From Siphonodentalium dalli (Eukaryota; Mollusca; Scaphopoda; Gadilida; Siphonodentaliidae), in NCBI GenBank assembly GCA_032622095.1, contig CP136064.1:278281614-278345613 (forward strand): DNA of 64,000 nucleotides, in the 5' to 3' direction. The notes below the pieces were generated by a model. It was not told the origin of the DNA. It did not search any database and worked only from the letters and a program-made list of their open reading frames with translations. Every line of letters starts with the position of its first letter. The stretch's first letter is position 1. A program made the position numbers and the translations under genes. Of this stretch, positions 13,201 to 21,463 are shown piece by piece.

Positions 13201-16200
13201 AAGTTCCCCAGTTGAAATGGTGATGTTCATCCATTAGTCACCTTGATTATGCCTTTTATCTTCTGCAAATTAGAACTGCAAATAAACTGAACAGAAGGGA
13301 AAAATTAACAAAAAAAATGTTAATTTGGGACTATATTTAGATACCTCCCCAGAAGATGAGGCCTGAGCAGAATGAGGTCCCCAGAGGGTGAATTTGGTGA
13401 TTCTAGCCAATTTTGCAGGGTAGCATCACTAAATTCACCCTATGGGTACCTCATTCTGCAAATGACAGACACACTATTTCAGGACTTGGCAAAACACTTG
13501 TGGAGCGCACTTTCAAGCATCATGGCACATGCCAAACAGCAAATGATACGGACCGAAAAAAATAAGAGAGAAAGAAAAAAATAAGAATTCTCTCGTGCCA
13601 TTGTCAGTTACTTTGTTTAGTCAACTCAATGATGCTTTTCCCATGAGAGACCCGGTGGTATACTCATTGTAGGTTGTTTGTCGGAGAGAACCGGTGGTAT
13701 ACTCATTGTAGGATGTTTGTCGTGTTTTTTAAAACCTATATCATGATGTTTGAATCTATTATCATTAGTCGAGCTTGAACATTAATAAAGGGACGGACCT
13801 AGTAGGATTGTTGTTACAGTGGTGTATGAGGATGCCTAACCCACCCTACCCTCCAAAGATCGAAAGTTGGTTATTTATACCTTCCATGACAGGAGCAGCG
13901 GTGGTGCAGCATTAAAGATCCAGTGCCAGTGCATTCTCTTATATATGCGAGTCTACCTTAGGATATAAGAACATCATTATAATCATTAAATATACTTTAA
14001 GTAGGCTGTTGGAACATTATGCATACTGTTGTATGAGAGAGACGTAACTTCTCCCTGGAACAAAGATAGGGAGAAGTGGCATACAGTAATGCCCTAAATA
14101 ATCAACTCCTTAAACACAGCAGAATTATGGGTAACTTTTCAGGATTTAGTCGGAAATATGGCTTGTTGCCATTCATCGGAAAGCTCTCCATGAGAGCTTT
14201 CCGATGAATGGCAACAAGCCATATTTCCGACTCCTTAAACACAGCAGAATTATGGGTAACTTATCAGGATTTAGTCGGAAATATGGCTTGTTGACATTCA
14301 TCGGAAAGCTCTCCCCGAGAGCTTTCCAATGAATGGCAACAAGCCATATTTCCGACTAAATCCTGAAAAGTTACCCATAATTCTGCTGTGTTTAAGGAGT
14401 CAATTACTTAGAGCACTACTGTATTTCAGGGAGAAGATCTCTCCCCAAATCGTCATCTTGGCTGGTCCCTAGTTTAACCCTTCCATGACTGGAGATTCCT
14501 GAAATTTGCGAATACCATGTGCCAATGCATTATCTTATATATGGAATCCTCCCATAGGGACCCTCACATATATAAGAAAATGCATTGGCTCACAAATATT
14601 TTCCTTAACCTTGTAAGCCACTACATTCTCTTATATATGCGAGGCTCCCTATGGGAAACTTGCATATATAAGAAAATTCACTGGCACAGGATCTGGTGAT
14701 GGCACCAGCGCAGCTCCCATCATGAAAGGGTTCATTAAAGGTGCAAGCAAATCGTACTGACTTTATCACACCATAACAAACAGAAGAAATTCTTGGAATA
14801 TCAAACTATTAATTTAATAATTGCAACACGCACATCTTATTTATTTAACAACACTTTTTTCCAGGAGTTTCCATGGTACCTGACTCTCACATCTTATTTA
14901 ATAACAATTTTTTTCAGGAGTTTCCATGGTACCTGACTCTCACATCTTATTTAATAACAATTTTTTTCAGGAGTTTCCATGGTACCCGAAGCCGTTTGAA
15001 CTGACTGGAGCTGCAGCTTTAACACTGAATGAGTCCTCTTGTTTAGTCCTGTTTACAGGTAATTCACATAGCGATAAATATTCTGAACACAGTGTGGCAC
15101 AACCAAGCCTGCAAATAGTGTGTCTGTCATTTGCAGAATGAGGTCCCCAGAGGGTGAATTTAGTGATGCTATCCCACACAATGGGCTAGCATCACCAAAT
15201 TCACGCTCTGGGGACCTCATTCTGCTTAGGCCTCATCTTCTGGGAAGTATCTGTAGTCTCAAATTAACATTGTTTTTAGTTTGGTTTAAACATATTTTAA
15301 TAGTATATTAAATATACAGAGACTGGGGGATTGGAGGACAAGTTCTTGAAACTTAGATGGACCTTTTAGATACTTGTTCCCGTCTGTTCAGAATCTATAT
15401 CCAATAATTTGCAGAAGATAAAATGCATAATTGAGGTGACTAATGGGTGAACATCAATTCAACCGGGAAATTTCAATCTGATCCCAGATGTCCAATAGCA
15501 GTTGAGGTTTCCAGAGGGTGATGCTAGCATATGTTCACCTCTGAGGACATTATTCTGCAAATGCCAGACACACTATTTCAAGGTTTAAATTCACATAGAG
15601 ATAAATATTTTGAACATGAGACTGTTCCACTGCATTGGCACAACGCAGGTATTTACTTCCAAATTGGCAGAACAGAGCCCCATTCTTTTATATAAGTTAT
15701 ACGTAGATTCTCATTGGAGGAATCAATTCCCTTTGTTTATAAACGATTGATTTGGAGTGAGTTATGGTCTAAATATTTATATAGATCTGACAGAGTATGA
15801 CTGATATTGTTGAAAATGTTGGCACTAATAGTTAAACCTAACATTTTTTAACCCTTTCATGATGGGAACTGCGCTGGTGCAGCATTAAATATCCTGTCCC
15901 GAGTCCAGGTTGGTCCCTGCCTGATACAACCATACACTTTGAAATAAAATGTTGTAAAGATCACTGGAAGGAGTAACTTCCTATTCCATATCTTAAATTG
16001 TGGGCGTGACTTCAGGGAAGCATTTTGTTGTATAAAACCCCACTGTTTCACCTCTGGTTAAGTGGTCCTGCTCATTTACTATGATGTTGGGGGTCCTGCT
16101 GATTTGCTATGATGCTGGTAGGGCAAAATGATGCTATCACGAAAAAGTACAGTTAATTTTTGCAGTGTTGATTTGAATTTAGTTGATTTGCAACACAACC

Positions 16201-18087
16201 AGTATTAAAATATTTCGCAATATGTATATTTTTGAATGTTTGATTCACATGCATGATATGTTCAGATTATCCGAACACCGTGAAAATGACAACTGTAGAA
16301 AAAATAACTGTACTTTTTCTTAACTGCATCAGTTTTCCCTAACAGCATCATAGCACATTGGCAGGACAACTTGACCAGGGATGTGTTAATTCTACAGTTA
16401 AAGGTACTCAATCCGAATTAGCGCTCGCAAAAACAACTATTTCCTTGGCTTCGGGGATAAAACATATTTGATTCGAGTCGAGGAACCCACCCATCAAAGC
16501 TGGGAGTGATCAGATATCGATGTTTGAAATCTATTAGTTAAATTTTAAGTGGCCCAGTAAACTGTCGACGAGAAGAACTTATCTGACCACATAGCGGATG
16601 AAGATCGATAACTCTAAAATCCAGTGGCTTTTTGTGTCAGATATTTGACAACTGGCAAAATTTCGTTGAACAAAATGTTGATAAATAACAGGTTTTGGGT
16701 AATTTTATACTATAGTTGACTGTGGTTAGCATTATTTTTGGGCAATTAATCGATTCTGATAACTGAAGCGTATTTTGAAGAAATGTTGTTGTTGTATCTT
16801 GATGATATGGGGACCCTCTGATCAGATTGAGTACCTTTAATAAATTAACATATTTCTACTTTCATTATAGAGGGAGAGGATGAAGATATTTCTAAAGCTA
16901 AGAACGTGCTATCAGATGTCGCTCTGCGGGAGCATAGTAAGGGAGATGATCAAGAATTATTTGTCTACTATGGTGGTGATGTAAGTTGTGAGAAGGTCAC
17001 CCAAAGTCAATGTCCCATTTCTCAGTCCTGCAAGGATGGTCCAGAAACCCTGCACATACAGCCTTGATGTTTGATATGTCGGAAATAAATGCAATCAATG
17101 CAAAATAATTGTGGTACATTTTTGTGCAAACTTGCACAGAACTGAGTTTCCCCTCTTCAAATTTCCGATTCATTAGTTTAACTGGTAACCATGTGCTAAA
17201 TGTGTGATGTATTAGCCTCTACAAAATCCACAAAAATGTGTGACTCATTGTACATAATTGATATTTCTTACTATGTTCTAATCATCATTATATATGTATT
17301 GCTGTAAAGCCTAAGAGCTCTATGAGGATTTACGGCTTTAAACTAAATTTTATTATGTACTTTATTTGGTGATTTTTGACTAACAAAATCACGTGGAATC
17401 TATTAACTAAATTTTTGATGACATATATTTTGGAAATAATGGCCACAGGCAAATGAAATTAAATCCCGAGCTAGATGATGCAGATGTGAAATGCTTCGTT
17501 GGCGTGTGCCCCAGAAATAAAAATTAAACACAAAAACGTGTGCATATATGCTTTTAAAAATGTTTTGGCCTGAGAAATGGGAAATTTAATTTGTGTGGCC
17601 TACCATTCAGGATGTTTATAATACTGCACTTGACAGAGGCATGTACTGAAGAGCAGAATGGGGTATTTCTCAATGCAAATATATGGATTTAAACTGGTGT
17701 CAGGGTGGGGGGGGGGTGGGTGCATAACACAGGATAGATTTCAAGACTCACTTGTAGTGTGGAGTCTATATATGAAAGGACATTATCAGAATCTTATAAA
17801 TTTCTGCCGGTTTCGGTATGCTGACCTAATTAACATCTTAAATTACGAACATCAATTCATTGTGGACTTCATACTATTTTCAGGATGAGATATGTGACAC
17901 TGTTCGGGACTTCGCTAACCTGGACGACACCTGTCCACTTCTTGTGATTCTGGATTTACCGGAACAGAATGTGTATGTTTATCCGGAGACTGAGATCACA
18001 AAAGACATTGTCACTGAATTTGTGCGAAATTTCTATGCTGGAACTCTCGAGGCACAATCCTTGAGGCTGACGAATGATGAAGGATAA
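4034..18087 (+). CDS. NXN: Nucleoredoxin (NXN), C-terminal part, five exons
   Basis: Nucleoredoxin is a thioredoxin-fold oxidoreductase that in vertebrates binds Dishevelled and restrains Wnt signalling. Exons 4034-4238, 12162-12250, 14971-15058, 16871-16980 and 17884-18087 total 696 nt and join without a frame break (end phases 1, 0, 1, 0, stop), giving 231 residues. The first residues are CPPCRAFT, the redox centre; the Trp expected before CPPC must come from an exon left of the window. The order CPPC, FEIIFCSSDRSEESF, MPWLCIPF, GIPTLLIFDEFGET, EFPWYPKPFEL, then a second thioredoxin-like segment (ELFVYYGGD, PLLVILDLPEQN) matches nucleoredoxin throughout. The visible length is close to what remains after CPPC in the human protein of about 435 residues. 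Introns are 0.9-7.9 kb and packed with mobile elements. Two exons (4034, 14971) are preceded by tandem copies of their own acceptor and exon start. Confidence 0.95.
4317..4605. mobile_element. Family J MITE with terminal inverted repeats of about 50 bp
   Basis: The left end includes GGCCATATTGGATCCATCCA then CCCCGTTCCG; the right end is the complement (CGGAACGGGGCTGGATGGAT then CCAATATGGCC). An internal palindrome CCATATATGG occurs. It lies 79 nt after the NXN CPPC exon donor. Confidence 0.85.
4606..5199. other. Intron DNA without recognised feature
   Basis: A 103-codon plus-strand ORF (4721-5032) is open here, but it has no recognised domain, no homologous look and lies inside an intron. 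I see no other feature. Confidence 0.5.
5208..5592. repeat. Degenerate tandem repeat, GGTGTCTGGA(C/T)T
   Basis: The phrase (G)GTGTCTGGA(C/T)T(C/T)TT followed by GCGACGACG-like sequence recurs about seven times at irregular spacing (about 40-65 bp). Confidence 0.7.
5995..7020. mobile_element. CCCCCTTTTT/AAAAAGGGGG element with internal 174-bp repeats
   Basis: It opens with ATACCCCCTTTTAAAAAA and AAGGGGGTATAC, then (GTCC)n. It is followed by five or so units of about 174 bp carrying TATGGATGTTCACTACTATG and TTTCCATTCTAGAGTTATTC. 174 is a multiple of 3, so a 115-codon repetitive ORF (6320-6667) is open but not credible. Related GTATACC/CGTCCG elements are at 38989-39592 and 53241-54150. Confidence 0.75.
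7071..7423. mobile_element. Family F element, left part
   Basis: It begins TTAAAGGTACTCAATTCGAT and runs through the shared interior GAGGAACCCA, ATCAAAGCTCAGAGTGATCA and GACAGTGGTTAGCATTATTT. The 29-bp minisatellite starts at exactly this point, so the right part of the element is not present here. Confidence 0.8.
7424..8602. repeat. 29-bp minisatellite, about 40 units
   Basis: Unit: CATGGACCATACACC, TCAACTCATTTGTT. Variants are mostly C/T and A/G changes. Because 29 is not a multiple of 3, all three frames carry overlapping repetitive ORFs; none is taken as a gene. Confidence 0.95.
8603..9394. other. Intron DNA with poly-G run and low-complexity repeats
   Basis: The phrase TGTCAGGTTGGAAATTTCC recurs at about 8932 and 9032, flanking a G-run of about 25 (9007-9031). 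Similar text occurs at 3575-3720. No coding sequence is recognised. Confidence 0.6.
9395..9793. mobile_element. Family F element arranged as a 390-bp hairpin
   Basis: The left arm starts TTAAAGGTACTCATTCCGAT and the right arm ends with its complement ATCGGATTGAGTACCTTTAA. The arms (about 185 nt each) pair over nearly the whole length, including CTGGGCCAGAAGCACAAGGT against its complement near the centre. TTAA is present at both ends, consistent with a TTAA target duplication. Confidence 0.88.
10032..10334. repeat. 30-bp perfect tandem array, 10 units
   Basis: Unit: AATCCTGGTCATCATGTACT, CATTTATCAC. Units are identical apart from one C-to-A change in the fourth, so the expansion is recent. 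30 is a multiple of 3, hence repetitive open frames on both strands. Confidence 0.97.
10507..11167. mobile_element. Family E twin-hairpin element interrupted by a second copy
   Basis: The left half has the hairpin arm GCAGAATGAGGTCCCCAGAG-type sequence and the right half ends CATTCTGCAAGTGTCAGACA. The central part is split by a complete compact family E copy at 10730-10983. Confidence 0.85.
10730..10983. mobile_element. Family E hAT-like MITE, nested, 8-bp target duplication
   Basis: The ends are CAAGTCTTGAAATAG and CTATTTCAAGGCTTG. The flanks carry the direct repeat TGTGTGAA (10722-10729 and 10984-10991). It holds two hairpins, each with a stem GAGGTTCC...GGTGAATTT paired with its complement. 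8-bp duplications with CA/TG termini are typical of hAT transposons; no transposase is present. Confidence 0.9.
11299..11523. mobile_element. Family H palindromic element, 225 bp
   Basis: The ends are ACAGTAATGCTCTAAGTAAT and its complement. The whole element folds as one hairpin with arms of about 105 nt, centred at AGCTCTCGCTGAGACAGCGA. Related copies are at 12388-12500 and 14083-14425. Confidence 0.9.
12162..12250 (+). CDS. NXN: NXN exon, GIPTL segment
   Basis: The acceptor is ATTACAG and the donor GTAATA. The two first bases complete a Gly codon, giving GIPTLLIFDEFGET followed by ITMNGRAALLMDKEGE. The cis-Pro of the thioredoxin fold is in GIPT. It ends in phase 0. Confidence 0.95.
12388..12500. 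mobile_element. Family H palindrome, internally deleted
   Basis: TACAGTAATGCTCTAATTAA is followed by CCACAGCAGAATTATGGGTA, then the centre ACTTTTCAGT and the complement back to ATTACTGTA. It is a near-perfect 113-bp palindrome lying 138 nt after an NXN exon. Confidence 0.9.
12569..12940. repeat. Degenerate repeat, CCAAAATT(T/G)GG units
   Basis: Short units GGATGCCAAAATTT and CAGGCCCCCAAAATT recur between 12590 and 12765. The surrounding 12550-12960 stretch has the phrases GACTGCACATAAAGCATCAT and GACTGTAAATAATGCATCAT as diverged flanks. An open frame here looks repeat-derived. Confidence 0.55.
13045..13488. mobile_element. Family E hAT-like MITE, full length, 8-bp target duplication
   Basis: The flanks carry the direct repeat GCAAAACA (13037-13044 and 13489-13496). 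Subterminal TCTTGAAATAGTGTG and CACACTATTTCAGGACTTG are inverted repeats. Hairpin 1 is at about 13065-13160 and hairpin 2, its reverse complement, at about 13370-13460. The centre is non-coding. Confidence 0.92.
13884..13972. mobile_element. Family B fragment
   Basis: CCTTCCATGACAGGAGCAGC, GGTGCAGCATTAAAGATCC and CAGTGCATTCTCTTATATAT identify a truncated family B twin-hairpin element. Confidence 0.7.
14083..14425. mobile_element. Family H palindrome with duplicated arm segment
   Basis: The ends are TACAGTAATGCCCTAAATAA and ACTTAGAGCACTACTGTA. The central hairpin (AGCTCTCC...GAGAGCTTTCC) and adjacent arm occur twice in tandem, giving two loops at about 14190 and 14313. Confidence 0.88.
14474..14735. 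mobile_element. Family B TTAA-type twin-hairpin MITE
   Basis: It begins TTAACCCTTCCATGACTGGA, ends near CCCATCATGAAAGGGTTCAT, and contains two GTGCCAATGCATT/AATGCATTGG-type hairpins. It sits in the NXN intron. Confidence 0.85.
14827..14970 (+). repeat. NXN: Tandem acceptor/exon-start duplications before NXN EFPWYPKP exon
   Basis: The unit is 53 nt: CACATCTTATTTAATAACAA, a T-run with CAGGAG, and TTTCCATGGTACC. Decoy exon starts are at 14865 and 14918, and the true start is at 14971. Reading from the first decoy reaches TGA within 25 codons. Confidence 0.92.
14971..15058 (+). CDS. NXN: NXN exon, EFPWYPKP segment
   Basis: The acceptor is TTTTTTTCAG and the donor GTAATT. It encodes EFPWYPKPFELTGAAALTL then NESSCLVLFT plus one base. 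Two tandem copies of the acceptor and first 15 nt lie immediately upstream (exon-like starts at 14865 and 14918). Use of the first shifts the frame to a stop. Confidence 0.95.
15107..15583. mobile_element. Family E twin-hairpin MITE
   Basis: The left end is CAAGCCTGCAAATAGTGTG and the right end CACACTATTTCAAGG. The second hairpin is degraded. It is flanked by diverged direct copies of AATTCACATAG(C/A)GATAAATATT (15061 and 15590), the left one touching the NXN exon donor. Confidence 0.85.
15848..15900. mobile_element. Family B fragment (left end)
   Basis: TTAACCCTTTCATGATGGGA, then GGTGCAGCATTAAATATCC, is the left end of a family B element without its hairpins. Confidence 0.7.
16399..16842. 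mobile_element. Family F element, full length
   Basis: It starts TTAAAGGTACTCAATCCGAA and ends AGATTGAGTACCTTTAA. The interior has ATCAAAGCTGGGAGTGATCA and GACTGTGGTTAGCATTATT. It ends 29 nt before an NXN exon. Similar copies are at 25377-25831 and, degraded, at 54775-55212. Confidence 0.9.
16871..16980 (+). CDS. NXN: NXN exon, third thioredoxin-like segment start
   Basis: The acceptor is TTCATTATAG and the donor GTAAGT. The leftover base gives Glu, then GEDEDISKAKNVLSDVALRE and QELFVYYGGD. It ends in phase 0. A family-M inverted-repeat element begins about 13 nt after the donor. Confidence 0.93.
16994..17604. mobile_element. Family M element
   Basis: Imperfect inverted ends: CAATGTCCCATTTCTCAG on the left, CTGAGAAATGGGAAATTTAA on the right. 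The interior phrase GTGCCCCAGAAATAAAAATT recurs in the copy at 42271-43118. It begins about 13 nt after an NXN splice donor. Confidence 0.75.
17884..18087 (+). CDS. NXN: NXN terminal exon with stop
   Basis: The acceptor is CTATTTTCAG. The exon encodes DEICDTVRDFANLDDTCPLL, VILDLPEQNVYVYPETEITK and a C-terminal helix ending SLRLTNDEG, then TAA at 18085-18087. This is the usual C terminus of the family. A possible AATAAA occurs near 18349, but the poly(A) site is not certain. Confidence 0.95.
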   Translation, partial: DEICDTVRDFANLDDTCPLLVILDLPEQNVYVYPETEITKDIVTEFVRNFYAGTLEAQSLRLTNDEG

Positions 18088-18221
18088 TACTTTATTATGT
18101 TAATATTCATTATATCTTCATTGATTTCATAGGGAGGTTCGCAAAATCACTTCAATATTCTAAATGTACATGTACTCTTAAAAAATAGAGTTAGGAAAAT
18201 CAGATGCTGCATTTGAGAGGC

Positions 18222-18568
18222 ATAATTCTATGGGAGGCCAAATTCACAATTATTTGCACTTAGGCACTAACATTTGCGCTTTAGCACAATTATATGTGCT
18301 GAAGCACAGTTATTTGGGCTTAAGCACATTTCCCTCAAAAATAAAATAGGCTTCCCCATGTTTGAATTGCCATGTCCCGTGATACTTTGTGGTGTTCTCT
18401 GCCAGTATCAACAGGGTGTGTTAGGTAATGAATTTTAATTTCCCTATTTGCGCCTAAAATTAAGCACAAATAATTGTGCTTAAGTGCAAATAATTGAGCT
18501 TAATAGTACATAATTGTGCTTAAGCGCTAATAATTATTCAAACTGAATTTGGCCTCCCATATAATTCA
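18222..18568. mobile_element. Inverted-repeat element built from GTGCTTAAGCAC-like palindromes
   Basis: The ends are ATGGGAGGCCAAATTCA and TGAATTTGGCCTCCCAT. The interior has at least eight versions of TTGTGCTTAAGCACAA or its half-sites. It lies 135 nt beyond the NXN stop, possibly in its 3' UTR. Confidence 0.85.
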
Positions 18569-18618
18569 TCAATAACAGATTTTATGGAAGTAGTGGAAAG
18601 CCTTCTTTACTAAGTTCC

Positions 18619-18878
18619 TTAACCCTTTCATGATGGGAGCTGCGTTGGTGCAGCATTAAAGATCACGTGCCAGTGCATTCTCTTATATATGTAAGTCTCC
18701 CATAGGGAGCCTCACTTACAAGAATACACTGGCTTACAAGGTCGAGGTAAATACTGTTAGGCCAATGTATTCTCTTATATATGTGAGGCTCCCTATGGGA
18801 GACTCGTATTATATAAGAGAATGCATTGGCACAGAGTTTTTGCAATATTTCTGGATGCTCCAGTCATGAAAGGGTTAA
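18619..18878. mobile_element. Family B TTAA-type twin-hairpin MITE
   Basis: It begins TTAACCCTTTCATGATGGGA and ends CAGTCATGAAAGGGTTAA. Both hairpins carry the loop CTCCCATAGGGAG. The TTAA at each end suits piggyBac-type insertion. Confidence 0.92.
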
Positions 18879-19089
18879 CTCCCAGGAAGTATAACCCAGC
18901 CCAGGGAGTCCAACATATTTTTAACAGTTAATTGTTATCATGATTATGTGAAACCTCTCTACAGACACTAATTTAAATAGAATGCATTTACATACTTTAT
19001 CTTGTACATCTAGGCATTGTATATATTCATTGTCATAAGATATTGTCATCAGAAGAGAATGGCTCAATCAAAGCCATCAGATCATAAGG

Positions 19090-19625
19090 TATCTAAACTC
19101 AGTTCATCCCATCTATACTGATCAGATCACAAGGTATCTAAACTCATTTCATCCCATGTATACTGATCGGTCCTTTCTTAGAAGCAGACAAGCGGGTCAA
19201 CACTATCAGATCACAAGGTATCTAAACTCAGTTCATCCTATGTATACTGATCGGTCCTTTCTTAGAAGCGGACAAGCGGGACAACACTATCAGATCACAA
19301 GGTGTCTAAACTCAGTTCATCATATGTATACTGATCGGTCCTTTCTTAGAAGCGGACAAGCGGGACAACACTATCAGATCACAAGGTATCTAAACTCAGT
19401 TCATCCCATGTATACTGATCGGTCCTTTCTTAGAAGCAGACAAGCGGGACAACACTATCAGATCACAAGGTATTAAAACTCAGTTCATCTATGTTTACTG
19501 ATCGGTCCTTTCTTAGAAGCGGACAAGCGGGACAACACTATCAGATCACAAGGTATCTAAACTCAGTTCATCCTATGTATACTGATCGGTCCTTTCTTAG
19601 AAGCGGACAAGCGGGACAACACTTA
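19090..19625. repeat. 84-bp tandem repeat, about 6 units
   Basis: The unit contains CAGATCACAAGGTATCTAAA, CTCAGTTCATCC and TCGGTCCTTTCTTAGAAGCG. 84 is a multiple of 3, which leaves repetitive open frames (19156-19476, 19491-19817). Confidence 0.92.
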
Positions 19626-19696
19626 TCAGAACCAATCAATAGTTCATATTCTTTAAACATGGCAGTTTATTATTCAATGGGGATATTGTTCCCAGT

Positions 19697-20172
19697 AAAG
19701 GCCCACTTAATTTTCGAACCCCCAGATCACATATATAAAACATATGCCATATTATATATAATATACCATTTGAAAGAGGAAACTCCAAAACGTTGTATTA
19801 TCAACTTAACAGGTTGAATAAACTGTGAATATGTTGTGTTTGTTGAGAAACTGATGTGTGTCTGTGCTTCAGTTTCTGCACAAAGTATATTATTTTCAAT
19901 GGAAGGGGAATAACTCTACATATTTAGATATAGAGTTATTCCCCTTCCATTGTAAATAGACTATAGTTTCAATTATGTTGCATTGTGGAAGTCACAATGA
20001 TTTTATGATTTCAGCTATTTTCTATTACTCTATGGGCACCTTCTGAGACACAGACGTTCCAAATGGTGACGAATTATAGTATTTTAATCATGGCATAGAT
20101 TGTTATTAAAACTGTATATCAAGGCACTATAAAAAAAATAATCGGTGACTCGAAAATTATATGGGCCTTTAG
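19697..20172. mobile_element. Family G inverted-repeat element, full length
   Basis: It starts AAAGGCCCACTTAATTTTCG and ends CGAAAATTATATGGGCCTTT. A central hairpin TGGAAGGGGAATAACTC pairs with GAGTTATTCCCCTTCCA. No coding capacity. Confidence 0.9.
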
Positions 20173-20470
20173 GAGGGAGGTGAAGTGATTAATTTTGAAT
20201 GGGGATTTCCATGCAAATCTCTGGAGCAAAAGTTTTATATAAAACAGTGGTCTGGGAACGTCGTCATTAAGCAGACGTAACATTTAACTGGTGGCTGGGC
20301 TAAGTAAATTTCTGGAATTACAACACTTTTTGTGCACAAGCTACTTTTTAAAAATCAATATAAAATAACACAAAAACACCAACATCCAAATGGATCAAGT
20401 GCCAAGCTGACCTGCCAGATAAATATTTATTAAAGGTACTCAATCCGATTCGATGCCAGATAAATATCTA

Positions 20471-20860
20471 TTAACCCTTTACCCAACAAACCGGCCAAAT
20501 AAAGCTTCAACAGCCTAAAATATCTTCGGCCTGTCTCAATAGAACCATACAAATATGGATATCATTGGAATCGGCTCCTTGACCACATTGTGATAGTTAC
20601 AGTTATGCCCTGTGCCAATGCATTCTCTTATATATGCGAGTCGACCATAGGTCGCCTCGCATATATAAGAGAATGCATTGGCCTAAAAAAAATCTTTTTT
20701 TAACACTTTTTACCATTTTTTCTTACATTCTTTAACAATTTTATAATTTTTAATGTGTTAAGCCAATGCATTCTCTTATATATGCGAGGCGACCTATGGT
20801 CGACTCGCATATATAAGAGAATGCATTGGCACAGGGCCGTTCTGTTGGGTAAAGGGTTAA
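20471..20860. mobile_element. Family A TTAA-type twin-hairpin MITE
   Basis: It begins TTAACCCTTTACCCAACAAA and ends TGTTGGGTAAAGGGTTAA. Hairpin 1 (20611-20682) and hairpin 2 (20762-20831) are reverse complements of one another, with stems GCCAATGCATTCTCTTATAT. An AT-rich spacer lies between. No ORF for a transposase. Confidence 0.95.
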
Positions 20861-20937
20861 TCAAATCACACCTGGAAGTATTTGTAATTCAGCAACTTTT
20901 GCTCTGGAGGTTTTTGTTTTCATGAAAATCTTGATTC

Positions 20938-21072
20938 GCTATATATGGATATCTGTAGGGCTTATTCTGTGCTATATATGGATATCTGTAGGGCTTACTC
21001 TGTGCTATATATGGATATCTGTAGGGCTTACTCTGTGCTATATATGGATATCTGTAGGGCTTACTCTGTGCT
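20938..21072. repeat. 33-bp tandem repeat, 4 units
   Basis: Unit: GCTATATATGGATATCTG, TAGGGCTTACTCTGT. Nearly identical copies. Confidence 0.93.
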
Positions 21073-21463
21073 AACTTTGAAACTTTTTTATTCTGCTTTG
21101 TATATTTGCGTATGTTATCACAATTATAGATTCTATAATTTATCATTATTAAATTAATATATTCCATATTCGTTATCTCTTTATCAAATTGTCCGGAATA
21201 TACACAGAACGACACAATTGTGTACATGGGCTTGACAATACAGCATGAGTGCATTGCAGCGCAGAAGGATTGAATGAGAGTCACAGCCATATTGACAAAA
21301 CCATTCACTGATTCACATACGTTGTTTATTACATGCCACCCTTCCTAGAATCCAAAACGTACAAGGGCTTTATAAATAAACAGACAGGGCTTTTACTATA
21401 GTTATTATTATAGTTCCATTTTCATGGTGGAGGCGAAAGTCAATTACACCATGTGTGGAACGC

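Noticed and set aside
19156-19817. Two ORFs of 106-108 codons
   Set aside because: They read through the 84-bp tandem repeat.
20611-20831. Hairpins as rho-independent terminators or tRNA-like genes
   Set aside because: The stems are far too long and regular for tRNA, and this is eukaryotic DNA; they belong to MITEs.
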